Source: Hellea sp039977295 (GTDB lineage Bacteria > Pseudomonadota > Alphaproteobacteria > Caulobacterales > Maricaulaceae). From it: 64,000 bases of DNA. The notes beneath the pieces are model-generated. The model made no database searches, was not told the origin of the DNA, and saw nothing but the letters and a program-made list of their open reading frames with translations. The position numbers and the translations under genes were made by a program. Positions 31,278-40,491 of this stretch are shown here, one piece after another. The stretch spans positions 310,001 through 374,000 of the forward strand of contig JBDWDN010000003.1 in assembly GCA_039977295.1 (NCBI GenBank), given 5' to 3'. Position 1 is the stretch's first letter. Each line of letters begins with the position of its first letter.

Positions 31278-33182
31278 TTAGGCTTTGTCGTCTTCGTTGA
31301 CGTCTTCGAACTCAGCATCGACAATATCTTCGTCATCTGCATCATCCGCTTGTGATGGCGGGCCATCTTCATCGCCAGATTGGTTAGCGTAAATCGCTTC
31401 ACCCATCTTCATGACAGCTTCGGTCAGCGTTTGGATCTTCGCCGTGATGGCTTCCGTATCTTCGCCTTCAGCTTCTTCGCGAACCGCTTTGACAGCGTCT
31501 TCGATGTCTTGCTTTTGTTCATCCGTTAACGCTTCACCATGCTCTTTGAGGTCTTGCTCAGCTTTATGCGTCAAGGCTTCGGCTTGGTTCTTCGCTTCGG
31601 CAAGCTCGCGGCGTGTTTTATCACCTTCCGCATTGGCTTCGGCGTCTTTGACCATCGCGTCGATATCAGCATCAGACAGGCCGCCAGAGGCTTGGATACG
31701 GATTTGTTGTTCCTTGCCTGTTGCGTTGTCTTTGGCTGATACATTGACAATACCGTTCGCATCGATGTCGAATGTGACTTCGATTTGCGGCATGCCGCGC
31801 GGCGCTGGCGGGATACCCACCAAATCAAATTGACCGAGAAGTTTGTTATCCGCGGCCATTTCGCGTTCCCCTTGGGAGACACGGATGGTCACAGCCGCTT
31901 GGTTATCAGCCGCTGTTGAATAAACTTGAGACTTCTTCGTCGGGATTGTCGTATTACGGTCGATCATGCGGGTAAAGACACCGCCTTCAGTTTCGATACC
32001 AAGAGACAATGGCGTTACGTCTAGCAAGAGAACGTCTTTGACATCACCCTGCAATACACCAGCCTGAATAGCCGCGCCCATGGCAACAACTTCGTCAGGG
32101 TTAACACCTTTATGAGGCTCTTTACCAAAGAACTTCGTAACCGCTTCTTGAACAGCTGGCATACGTGTCATACCGCCAACCAAAACAACTTCGTCAATAT
32201 CGCTGGCCTTAAGACCGGCATCTGCGAGGGCTTTCTTACACGGCGCGATGGTGCGCTTGATAAGGTCGCCAACAAGTGTTTCGAGCTTGGCGCGAGTTAG
32301 CTTCATGTTGAAGTGTTTCGGGCCTGTCGCGTCAGCCGTGATGAAGGGAAGATTGACTTCATATGAAGACGCTGTTGAGAGCTCTTTCTTAGCTTTCTCA
32401 GCTTCTTCGCGAAGACGCTGAAGCGCTAATTTATCGCCTTTCAGATCAATGCCGTTTTCTTTTTTGAACTCAGTGTTGAAATATTCGACAATATGCATGT
32501 CAAAATCTTCACCGCCGAGGAAAGTATCGCCATTTGTCGCTTTCACTTCAAAGACGCCGTCGCCGATTTCGAGGATTGAGACGTCAAATGTGCCGCCGCC
32601 AAGATCATAAACAGCAATCGTCTTGCCGTCTTCTTTATTCATACCATAAGCCAGCGCCGCAGCGGTTGGCTCGTTGATGATACGGAGGACTTCGAGACCA
32701 GCAATCTTACCAGCATCTTTTGTGGCCTGACGCTGAGCATCATTAAAGTAAGCAGGAACAGTGACAACGGCTTGGGTGACTTCAGATCCGAGGAAATCTT
32801 CGGCTGTTTCTTTCATCTTGGTCAAAATCATCGCCGAGATTTCTGAAGGGCTTAGAACCTTTTCACGGCCCTGAATATAAGCGTCGCCGCCTTTACCCTT
32901 GGTAATTTTATAAGGCACCATTTTGGCGTCTTTCTTGACAGCCGGGTCGGTCATGGCGCGGCCAATAAGGCGCTTAACCGCAAAATATGTGTGATCTGGA
33001 TTTGTCACCGCTTGGCGGCGGGCCGTTTGGCCAATCAGGCGTTCGCCATCATCCGTAAAAGCGACAACTGAGGGTGTGGTGCGCTGACCTTCTGAATTCT
33101 CAATGACCCGAGCCTTACCACCGTCCATAACTGCGACGCATGAGTTAGTCGTTCCGAGGTCAATACCGATTACTTTCGACAT
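31278..33182 (-). CDS. dnaK: Chaperone DnaK (Hsp70)
   Basis: The 634-residue protein has the Hsp70 signatures IGIDLGTTNSCVAV, YDLGGGTFDVSIL and VLVGGMTRMPAV, the ATP-binding domain to about residue 380, the substrate domain and an acidic C-terminal tail (DDEDIVDAEFEDVNEDDKA, close to the usual EEVK-type end). It folds and protects proteins with DnaJ and GrpE. An RpoH-type promoter lies about 90 bp upstream. Confidence 0.98.
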   Translation of the reverse strand: MSKVIGIDLGTTNSCVAVMDGGKARVIENSEGQRTTPSVVAFTDDGERLIGQTARRQAVTNPDHTYFAVKRLIGRAMTDPAVKKDAKMVPYKITKGKGGDAYIQGREKVLSPSEISAMILTKMKETAEDFLGSEVTQAVVTVPAYFNDAQRQATKDAGKIAGLEVLRIINEPTAAALAYGMNKEDGKTIAVYDLGGGTFDVSILEIGDGVFEVKATNGDTFLGGEDFDMHIVEYFNTEFKKENGIDLKGDKLALQRLREEAEKAKKELSTASSYEVNLPFITADATGPKHFNMKLTRAKLETLVGDLIKRTIAPCKKALADAGLKASDIDEVVLVGGMTRMPAVQEAVTKFFGKEPHKGVNPDEVVAMGAAIQAGVLQGDVKDVLLLDVTPLSLGIETEGGVFTRMIDRNTTIPTKKSQVYSTAADNQAAVTIRVSQGEREMAADNKLLGQFDLVGIPPAPRGMPQIEVTFDIDANGIVNVSAKDNATGKEQQIRIQASGGLSDADIDAMVKDAEANAEGDKTRRELAEAKNQAEALTHKAEQDLKEHGEALTDEQKQDIEDAVKAVREEAEGEDTEAITAKIQTLTEAVMKMGEAIYANQSGDEDGPPSQADDADDEDIVDAEFEDVNEDDKA

Positions 33183-33270
33183 CGTTTTCTCCGTTTTTGG
33201 GCCTGTAGCAGCACCCGTAAGTTACAAAATTCGTGGACCAAACCCAATAAAGCCGGTCCGTTGGGTGAGA

Positions 33271-33297
33271 TATGGGGGGCATTTGTAAGGCTTCAAG
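33271..33297 (-). promoter_or_regulatory. RpoH (sigma-32) promoter of dnaK
   Basis: On the minus strand CTTGAAG is followed after 14 bases by CCCATA, which fits the heat-shock consensus CTTGAAA-N11-16-CCCATnTA. It lies 89-115 bases upstream of the dnaK start. Confidence 0.75.
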
Positions 33298-33362
33298 GGC
33301 TAGCCGCTGAAAAGACTCACTTTTTTGTGTTCCAAGGGACATGGTTCGGATTATGATGGCCC

Positions 33363-33986
33363 ATGACCGATTTCCCCCAAGGATTCAAACATTACTCGCT
33401 TTATTTCTCCCCCGCTGAGCAGCAGGAATTGATCAAGGCCGTGAAGGGTGGTGTAAAGCAAGCCCCTTTTTTTCAGCCGGCCATGCCGCGCACGGGTACG
33501 CCGCTCTCCGTCGTTATGAGTAACTTTGGTTCACTGGGCTGGGTTACAGATAAGGAAAAGGGGTATCGCTATGAGCCTCGCCACCCAAAGACCGGCAATC
33601 CTTGGCCAGAATTACCAGACCTTTTAGGAAAGCTCTGGGATAAAGTCACAGATTTTCCTGAACGTCCCGAAGCTACACTCATCAATTGGTATAAAGAAGA
33701 TAAAGGCTCGAAAATGGGTATGCATGTAGATAATGACGAAAATGATCTGCGGGCCCCTGTCGTCTCAGTAAGCCTCGGAGACCCCGCAATGTTTCGCATA
33801 GGCGGCCTAAAACGCGGCGGGCCTACAGCGGGGCTAAAGCTATTCTCAGGCGATGTCGTGGTAATGGCAGACGAAGCTAGACTTTGTCATCACGGCGTAA
33901 GTAAAGTTTTTTACGGTGAAAGTGCCTTAGTGCCCAAAGGCGGACGGATAAATTTGACAATGCGGCGCGTGAATGCGGTAGTTTGA
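33363..33986 (+). CDS. alkB: AlkB-family alpha-ketoglutarate dioxygenase
   Basis: The 207-residue protein repairs alkylated bases by oxidative demethylation. The iron ligands are His121 and Asp123 (MHVDND) and His177 (CHHGV). The 2-oxoglutarate arginines are Arg195 and Arg201 (GGRINLTMRR). The nucleotide-recognition part contains MSNFGSLGW and LINWYKEDKGSKMG, as in E. coli AlkB. It is divergent from dnaK. Confidence 0.92.
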   Translation: MTDFPQGFKHYSLYFSPAEQQELIKAVKGGVKQAPFFQPAMPRTGTPLSVVMSNFGSLGWVTDKEKGYRYEPRHPKTGNPWPELPDLLGKLWDKVTDFPERPEATLINWYKEDKGSKMGMHVDNDENDLRAPVVSVSLGDPAMFRIGGLKRGGPTAGLKLFSGDVVVMADEARLCHHGVSKVFYGESALVPKGGRINLTMRRVNAVV

Positions 33987-34096
33987 TCTTAGAAATCAGC
34001 GTCTTGATGTTTGGATGTTAGGTTTATTCCCAAGGTTTGATTTGAGCGCGATTAGCTTATTCTATTAGTAATTTGAGCGCAGCAAGTCTAAGCTTG

Positions 34097-34627
34097 ATGA
34101 CTATGAGTGACCCAAAAATTGACATGGAAAAATTAGAACAGCTTGTTGCGCGCGAGGCCATTCGGGATTGCCTATTTAGGTATTGCCGCGGGATTGACCG
34201 CGTCGATAGAGCCGCTCTCACCTCGGCTTATTGGCCGGACGGAACGGATCACCATGGGCCATATCAAGGCAGTGCCACGGGCTTTATCGACTGGGCCATG
34301 AAAGTGTTGCCGCATGTAGAGCGCGGCATTCACCAAATCCATAATATTCTCATTGAGTTTCGAGAAGATGGAGCTGCTGTGGAGAGCTATTTTTCTGCTT
34401 TTCAACGGCAGCCTGATGCTAATGGAGATATGCAACAATTAGACATGAAGGGTCGTTATCTTGATTGGTTTGTGAAGCGCGACGATGAATGGCGAATTTT
34501 AAACAGGGTTGTTGTCTTTGATTGGGTTGAGCAGATGCCCCTGCCGAAAGGAACTGAAGCGGAACGATTAGGAAGCAAAACGCCGATTGGTAAAAGCTTC
34601 CCAGATGATCCCGTGTATAAATTCTAA
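34097..34627 (+). CDS. SnoaL-like (NTF2 fold) protein
   Basis: From the ATG at 34097 the product has ~176 residues. A TTG at 34073 is in frame but less likely, and an ATG at 34103 is also possible. It has the SnoaL-4 pattern: EQLVAREAIRDCLFRYCRGIDRVDRAAL, YWPDGTDHHGPY, VERGIHQIHNILIEF, GRYLDWFVKRDDEWRILNRVVVFDW. Members include polyketide cyclase-like isomerases, dehydratases and scaffold proteins, so substrate and reaction are unknown. Confidence 0.82.
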   Translation: MTMSDPKIDMEKLEQLVAREAIRDCLFRYCRGIDRVDRAALTSAYWPDGTDHHGPYQGSATGFIDWAMKVLPHVERGIHQIHNILIEFREDGAAVESYFSAFQRQPDANGDMQQLDMKGRYLDWFVKRDDEWRILNRVVVFDWVEQMPLPKGTEAERLGSKTPIGKSFPDDPVYKF

Positions 34628-34773
34628 TATATATGTTTGCGCAAATTTGGAAATCAGAATTTCATCCTCTTTGGCGAAGATTAGAATTTTGCTTTTTCAG
34701 GTGATACAATAGATTATTGCGAAGTTTCCTTTGATGCCTAATATTATTGCCGGGCACTAGGAGGGTAATGGCA

Positions 34774-36387
34774 ATGCGTCGATCAAACCGAAGATACTTT
34801 ATAATTGGTGTTACGATTGCGCTTATGGCCTGCACAAAACCGCCGGAACTTGTTAGGCTTGAAAGCGCAGGCAATGACTTGTTTTGTGCAACCCTCGAAG
34901 ACATACGAAAAACCCCAAGCCAGACGAGGGAAGAGAAGAACGAACTCGTTGGTCATGCAACCAATATCAAGCGTTTATATGAAGCGGCCCCCGAAACCCT
35001 AACGGAAGACCTACGGTCTATTCATGAGATATTGGTGGCCTCGCGAGACTCAAAAGGCACAGATACATTGTTAGCCTTTCAAATGCTGACTGACCCTAAG
35101 CTTGCTGGATATGAAGGCCGTGTAGCAGAATTCGCTAAAGAGACTTGCGGCATATCTGATGGAGATACGACCTATTTCGTTGATCCTAATATAAGACCGC
35201 CGGGGCTATGTTCCGGATGGCCTGCGACGGGCAGCCCTTTGACCAATGACCGCTTTCCTTATCTCTTGGATACGTCTTCCTCGAATTACTTCTCGAACAT
35301 TTTCTTTTCTGGCCCGAAATCTAGACTGCGGGAAGGCATGATTTATGTGCCGCGCGGCGGCAGAGTTACGTTTAAGGGAAAATATCCATATGCAGGATAT
35401 TTTGGCTTTAACCCGAATGATATGGCGACGAATAATCTACAGACTTTGATGGATGTAGATATTGACCCTGATGAAGGTAGCGCCAATCCATGGCGAGAAC
35501 CCCCGCAAACTGGCAAGGGGCGTGATTACACAGCTCATTTGGTTTTTGATAAAACGCCTGAAATAGCTGCGCCGAATACAAGTTATGCCGGACAAACTAA
35601 GTCGGGCGGCAAAAACTATGCGACCTTCCAAATCTACCGTGTTTATGGTGCAGACCTTCCGAGCCTTCCGCCAAATTCCGCTGGTGTCCTTCTGCCCTCG
35701 GTCACGGTCTACGACAAAAAGGGAAATGAAATAGAACATCATCCAATGTGTGACCCGTATCCTGCTGGCTATGAGGCACCAGCCGATAGAACCAAGTTCC
35801 CGGCTTTGCCTGTGCCTGATCATAGGGCGCAATTACAGGCCGGCACTTTTAACGTAAAAGGAAACTTCGGTTTGGACATTGACTTACTCTCAAATGCTGA
35901 TGTGCTTTATCTTAGCTCCTATTACGGACGCCAACATGGCGAGGTTTTCGCCATTCGCGCCAAGAAACCGAAAACAGTAAATGCAAAAAGAAAACGTCAT
36001 CCATGGTCGGATGGTTTGGACTTTAGAATGTGGACAGCTTGCACCTATAACTTCTGGAACGGCAAGGCGAATGATTGCGTTGTAGATAATGATATTCGCG
36101 CTGACGAAGATGGCTATTACACTATGCTTGTATCAGAACAAAAAAATAGACCTTCCAATGCCACAGATGATAATCATATAACTTGGCTTGATGCGGGCAA
36201 CTTCCTAGATGGCCAAATTAGCTTTCGTATGTTGCCAAAAGGCACACCATTTCTTCGGCAACTCAGCAAGAACATCAAAAGTGATACCCCTTCACCTTAT
36301 CGGCCAGAGACCGCATTTTGTTCTCGTCAAACTTTTGAACGCGGAGGGTTTATGGCTTGTCGATTGGAAAACATCACACCTAAATAA
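34774..36387 (+). CDS. Uncharacterised secreted lipoprotein
   Basis: The ATG at 34774 lies eight bases after AGGAGGG, giving 537 residues. The start at 34747 is a TTG inside the spacer. The N-terminus RRYFIIGVTIALMAC carries a lipobox with the acylated Cys near residue 19. The mature part is strand-rich with blocks GRVTFKGKYPYAGYFGF, DVDIDPDEGSANPWREPP, YTAHLVF, YATFQIYRVYGADLPSLPPNSAGVLLPSVTVYD, and resembles uncharacterised secreted proteins of that pattern in actinobacteria and proteobacteria. No enzyme motif is seen. Confidence 0.7.
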   Translation: MRRSNRRYFIIGVTIALMACTKPPELVRLESAGNDLFCATLEDIRKTPSQTREEKNELVGHATNIKRLYEAAPETLTEDLRSIHEILVASRDSKGTDTLLAFQMLTDPKLAGYEGRVAEFAKETCGISDGDTTYFVDPNIRPPGLCSGWPATGSPLTNDRFPYLLDTSSSNYFSNIFFSGPKSRLREGMIYVPRGGRVTFKGKYPYAGYFGFNPNDMATNNLQTLMDVDIDPDEGSANPWREPPQTGKGRDYTAHLVFDKTPEIAAPNTSYAGQTKSGGKNYATFQIYRVYGADLPSLPPNSAGVLLPSVTVYDKKGNEIEHHPMCDPYPAGYEAPADRTKFPALPVPDHRAQLQAGTFNVKGNFGLDIDLLSNADVLYLSSYYGRQHGEVFAIRAKKPKTVNAKRKRHPWSDGLDFRMWTACTYNFWNGKANDCVVDNDIRADEDGYYTMLVSEQKNRPSNATDDNHITWLDAGNFLDGQISFRMLPKGTPFLRQLSKNIKSDTPSPYRPETAFCSRQTFERGGFMACRLENITPK

Positions 36388-36521
36388 AGGAACACTCGCT
36401 CCAGAGCAGCAATCACTTTACGGTTTAATAAAGCCGCTACATAATCTCTGCAAGAACAGCATGACCTTCCGCCGCGATTAATGGGGCCCGGTATAGTCAA
36501 TACGATGTCTTAAAACCGTCC

Positions 36522-37073
36522 CTATAACAAAGACAGCGTTTGGCCTTTAACCGCCTTTAACGTAGCTTTACTGCCGCCCGATTTAATAATGATGCGGCCG
36601 CCAAAATACAACGTCCAAATCAACTCAACTTTATCCGCTGCATCTGTGCCCTCTAAAGCTTTTGCGATAGCTTCTTTTATGCGGTTCATGCTCTGCAGAA
36701 CGACTTTCTCCGTTGGTTTGTTGAACGGGGCTTGATCGATGGCTGCATTGCAAAGCAAACATCCCCAGCGGCCTCTTCGCGTTTCTGCTGCGTCTACCAA
36801 TCCTTGCATTAAAGCGCTGATGCGGTCTGGGCCGGATAGGTCTTCATTTCGCAGCATTGCGACGCCGCTGCTGACATTACCCGTATCATAACGTGCCAGC
36901 GCCTCTAGATAGAGCGAGCGCTTATCACCAAAGGCAGAATATAGACTTCCCTTTTGCAGGCCTGTGGCGGCCATGATTTGGGAATAGGATGTTCCCTCAT
37001 AACCATGTTCCCAAAAGACATCTCTTAAGGCGTCTAGGACTTTGTCATTATCGAACTCGCGAGGGCGGGCCAT
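36522..37073 (-). CDS. TetR/AcrR-family regulator
   Basis: The 183-residue protein has the helix-turn-helix VLDALRDVFWEHGYEGTSYSQIMAATGLQKGSLYSAFGDKRSLYLEAL and a short C-terminal domain with RWGCLLCNAAID. The C-x2-C pair could be redox or metal responsive. The gene is isolated, with the frameshifted esterase remnant upstream of it on the same strand and no obvious target. Confidence 0.82.
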   Translation of the reverse strand: MARPREFDNDKVLDALRDVFWEHGYEGTSYSQIMAATGLQKGSLYSAFGDKRSLYLEALARYDTGNVSSGVAMLRNEDLSGPDRISALMQGLVDAAETRRGRWGCLLCNAAIDQAPFNKPTEKVVLQSMNRIKEAIAKALEGTDAADKVELIWTLYFGGRIIIKSGGSKATLKAVKGQTLSLL

Positions 37074-37234
37074 TATGTTTCCTTTTAAACTTTCAAAACT
37101 ATGATTACACTATTATTAACCAATCAGTCAAGTAATCTGTTCATTAACCAAGCATTGCAGCCAAGCAAAGACATTAAAAGCAAAGTTTGACGTGTTTCCA
37201 TTATCCCGGTTACAGCTCAGCGCGGGCCGTAATG

Positions 37235-37740
37235 TTATGCAGTTTCACGCGGTTTTTCTAATAACCAATAAAGCACATTATCTTCAAATATCGGGCCGCT
37301 TGTTATGCTGCGGTGTTTACCCGGAATGAACATTGTAGAGGACAATTCAATTGGCGAGATAAGCGTCGGCTTCCAGACTTGCCCCAGTCTTTCGTCAAGC
37401 AGGGCGCTACCTCGCAATACAGTCTCATCCCCTAAGCCATATTTTAATATAGAGAAATCGCCATTCGCCCTTTCGATGGAGGCGGCTTCTGGTGTTTCGC
37501 GGTTATCTCCTGCAACCAGAAACATTTCAAATCCCTGCGGCGGACTGGACGGCCTATCCATCGCCGCTTGAAATTTTTTGCGCGCTTTAGAGCTTTGCGC
37601 TGATATAGCCGCGCAATCTCGCGCTGTTGCTCTATCGATTTAATGTTGGGCATAAGGCGCCGTAGGGCTTGGTCGATTTTTTCATCTTCAGGAGGCCGAG
37701 TAAAGCGTTTGTCTGCGCAGATAGAATTATAGGCTGTGCC
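37235..37740 (-). pseudogene. Frameshifted C-terminal remnant of an LCAT/PGAP1-like esterase
   Basis: Two overlapping frames join into one protein if one A is added to a six-A run near 37574-37579 (minus-strand reading KALKRAK then KFQAAMDRP). The joined part shows FEMFLVAGD, LGDETVLRGSALLDER (normally GDGTV) and KHRSITSGPIFEDNVLYWLLE, which are the Asp and His regions of large esterase/lipase (LCAT-like) proteins. No nucleophile region is present. The reading frame continues without a break into the stop codon of the beta-lactamase-like gene at 37741, so the 5' part has been lost or replaced. Confidence 0.65.
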
Positions 37741-38991
37741 CTATTCAAGAGTCTCAAGAGCCATGCTCTTCGCCGATCTGGGGAAAGACGCACTCAGTGC
37801 GCGCAGCAAAGAGATTGTTTCTTGGTCGCGGTAAGAAGACTGATCATCCCGTACGCCAAACTCACTATTTGCGGAAAGTTTCACGATTACAATATCCCTC
37901 GTGGGATTTACATAAATGAATTGATTATAGACTCCCATCGCGGTGTATTCACCTTCGTGCCCATCCAATAGCCACCACTGATAACCATATCCAAAGTCAT
38001 TATTTGATGCCGGGTTTTCGCCCGATTGCAAGTGCGGCTTCGTTGAATGCGTTGAATCGACGACCCATTGTTCTGGAATTATCTGATGGCCATTATAATG
38101 TCCGAAATTTCTATAGAGCTCGCCCAGCCGGGCATAGTCGCGCGCGGTCGCATGAAATCCTGCAAAGGCCATCTCCATACCTTTATTGTCGATGAGCCAA
38201 TATCCATTGTCTTCCGCTTCGAGAGGTGCCCAAATTTTTGCTTGCATATATTCGGAGAGCGTTTGGCCCGAGACCTTTACAAGCAAACGTCCCAAAACTT
38301 GGGTGTCCGCAGAGTTATACCGGTTATAGGTTCCAGGCTGAATGTCAGGGCCGATTGTTGTAACAAACTTATCAAGTGACCCCCCAAGTGCTATAATGCG
38401 GCCTAAGCGATTTATATCGGACTTGAAGTCACTGTAATCTTCATTCCAGCGGGCTCCTGAAGACATCTCTAAGATATCTTCAATTGAGACGCCGTCATAG
38501 CCTGTCTCTTTTAACTCGGGAAGATAATTAGAAATAGGATCCTTAACACTCCCGATAAGTCCGTCATCTATAGCTATGCCAATCAGCGCCGATACATAGC
38601 TTTTCGCGACGGACCATGAAGGCCATTGCACAGTCAATCCGCCTGTCAGCCAGTAATTCTCATAGTGAATTTTGCCATCATGAATAATGAGGAGTCCAGC
38701 CGTGTCCGTTTCTTGCAGAAAACGTTCGACGGTTGCGGTCTCTCCTCTGTGAGAAAACTGGGCCGGTAAACTGAAAGACCCTCCTATTTGCCATGATTGT
38801 GTGCTGGGCGAGGCGTTGACCGTCGAAACTGGAAAAATTTGCGGGATGCGGGCAAAGTTCTCATATTGCTCTTTTCCAGAAAATAGAGAACTCGCATAGT
38901 GCAGTCGCTTAATGCGGTCTGTTACGGCACAGGCAGATAGGACGCCAATCACGCCAATTGCAGCCGTGATAAGCGTCAATTTATGTTTCAT
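37741..38991 (-). CDS. Serine hydrolase, class C beta-lactamase fold, lipoprotein
   Basis: The 416-residue protein has a lipobox LSAC (Cys21) and the class C serine-hydrolase motifs: Ser127-Val-Ala-Lys130 and Tyr225-Asn-Ser227. These place it with EstB/beta-lactamase-like esterases and D-peptidases. A true antibiotic-degrading role is unlikely from sequence alone. The stop is in frame with the esterase remnant that follows, and it is the downstream member of a run of minus-strand hydrolase genes. Confidence 0.87.
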   Translation of the reverse strand: MKHKLTLITAAIGVIGVLSACAVTDRIKRLHYASSLFSGKEQYENFARIPQIFPVSTVNASPSTQSWQIGGSFSLPAQFSHRGETATVERFLQETDTAGLLIIHDGKIHYENYWLTGGLTVQWPSWSVAKSYVSALIGIAIDDGLIGSVKDPISNYLPELKETGYDGVSIEDILEMSSGARWNEDYSDFKSDINRLGRIIALGGSLDKFVTTIGPDIQPGTYNRYNSADTQVLGRLLVKVSGQTLSEYMQAKIWAPLEAEDNGYWLIDNKGMEMAFAGFHATARDYARLGELYRNFGHYNGHQIIPEQWVVDSTHSTKPHLQSGENPASNNDFGYGYQWWLLDGHEGEYTAMGVYNQFIYVNPTRDIVIVKLSANSEFGVRDDQSSYRDQETISLLRALSASFPRSAKSMALETLE

Positions 38992-39057
38992 ATTAATCTC
39001 CAGAAAGTAAGGCTCACATTGGTCTTGGGGTTTATGCCCGGGTTTAGTTTAGGGTTT

Positions 39058-40491
39058 TTAATCCGCATTTGCGTCGGCCAGAACCCATTCCATCACAATA
39101 TCTCGGCCCGATGCATAGTCTTGATAGCTGGGCGTAATAAGGGCGTCTGGCTTAAGTGAAACTTCAATCCCGTCATGCCGAGCATTGCGGGGGAAACAGT
39201 ATTTATGGGTCGCCGTGCAGCCTTTTTCCCAGTCATGATATCCGGTTGCGTAATTAATATTATAACCCGTGTTAGGGAGCTTAAAGCTCATTCCCCTCTC
39301 GGCCCAAAACTGACCATAATCCCCCATGGGTTGCCCTATTAAGAGCGTTTTTTCTGGGACGTAGCGTTTGAAAAGCGCAGTAGAGACGATAGCCGCAGAA
39401 AAAGTTTGAGGGCCCGTTAGAACATATAGCTTGCCATCTTCGCTAAGAGCGGTTTCCACAGTCTTCGCAAATTCGGAAACGTTTCCAAAATCTCCCCCAG
39501 GACTAAAACGCAGATCAAATGCGATAAAGTCAAATCCGCCATGGGGCGCGTTGGTTACTAGTTCGGCTAACCGCTCTTTGATGGACATTCCGTCTCGATT
39601 GAAAAGGACGGCGGCTCGCACATAAACGCCATTACCGATCGGCTCTTTCAAAAAGTTCTCGTCAAAGGATCTTAGATAGAGCGGTAAGGCTTCGGGCTTA
39701 GCTGTTAAGGTTCGGCGCCATCGCTCTTCCTCATCTGGCAAACTCTTTCCGCTCAATCCTATCAGGGCGCTACGGGCATAAGAGGCTTTTTCTTTGGCCG
39801 CGGGGAGGGCCGTGAGCAGGACAGCCTGTTCTTGGCCTATCTGATTAACTATTTTTATATGCAAGCTATCTGGAGACGCGGCTAGTCCGGCCGCATGCAT
39901 AAGATCAGGCGAGCGCAGGAAATAAAGGCTATATAAACGCTTCCAGCTTTCCGCGCCGCCAATATAAGCCCCAAGACCCTCGCTGACATCTTCGGGCGTT
40001 CGTCCCTCAATCTCAATAATTCTTGCGCCGACCAAATCACCCGCAGATTGATGGGCTCTCACAATGAAAAGCCCATCTGAAAACCAATAGACATCAATGC
40101 CGGACCGATTAAAGCTTCGATAGGCCGGGCCTTTGGACACATTGCTATGGCCATTCTCAGCAATCGCCATAGCTTTACTGACGCCTAAGAAAAACTCAGC
40201 TTCGCTCATGCGCCCCGCGGCCTGAGACATATGCTCAAGATGATCTATGAATAACAGTCTTTCTTCATCTGAAAAACTTCTGTCATATTTCAGTATCCGT
40301 TTAAGATGCTGGATGTCTTGTGTTTGGGATTCGACGAGGTCGACGGGGGCGCTGTAGCTCACAGGTAAAATTATGGGGCTAAACCGCGCTAGCTGTTTCA
40401 CCAAAGGCCAGTAAATGATCAAAAGAATCAGATTTAGTAAAAGCCAGCTCAGAAAAACGCGCTTGGCATTTCGTTTGGTAAAGACCCTCAC
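39058..40491 (-). CDS. S41 peptidase-like membrane-anchored protein
   Basis: The 477-residue product has an N-terminal membrane anchor (residues ~13-31). The C-terminal part contains FIAFDLRFSPGGDFGN, LYVLTGPQTFSAAIVSTALF and LLIGQPMGDYG, the layout of the S41 (tail-specific protease) catalytic core. The Ser in TFSAAI is the candidate nucleophile; a catalytic Lys is not clear. It may act on periplasmic peptides. It overlaps the carotenoid oxygenase gene by four bases. Confidence 0.7.
   Translation of the reverse strand: MRVFTKRNAKRVFLSWLLLNLILLIIYWPLVKQLARFSPIILPVSYSAPVDLVESQTQDIQHLKRILKYDRSFSDEERLLFIDHLEHMSQAAGRMSEAEFFLGVSKAMAIAENGHSNVSKGPAYRSFNRSGIDVYWFSDGLFIVRAHQSAGDLVGARIIEIEGRTPEDVSEGLGAYIGGAESWKRLYSLYFLRSPDLMHAAGLAASPDSLHIKIVNQIGQEQAVLLTALPAAKEKASYARSALIGLSGKSLPDEEERWRRTLTAKPEALPLYLRSFDENFLKEPIGNGVYVRAAVLFNRDGMSIKERLAELVTNAPHGGFDFIAFDLRFSPGGDFGNVSEFAKTVETALSEDGKLYVLTGPQTFSAAIVSTALFKRYVPEKTLLIGQPMGDYGQFWAERGMSFKLPNTGYNINYATGYHDWEKGCTATHKYCFPRNARHDGIEVSLKPDALITPSYQDYASGRDIVMEWVLADANAD

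Noticed and set aside
37235..37561. A separate 108-residue gene starting with MDRPSS.
   Set aside because: The homology extends upstream across the frame break, so it is the end of a broken esterase and not a gene.
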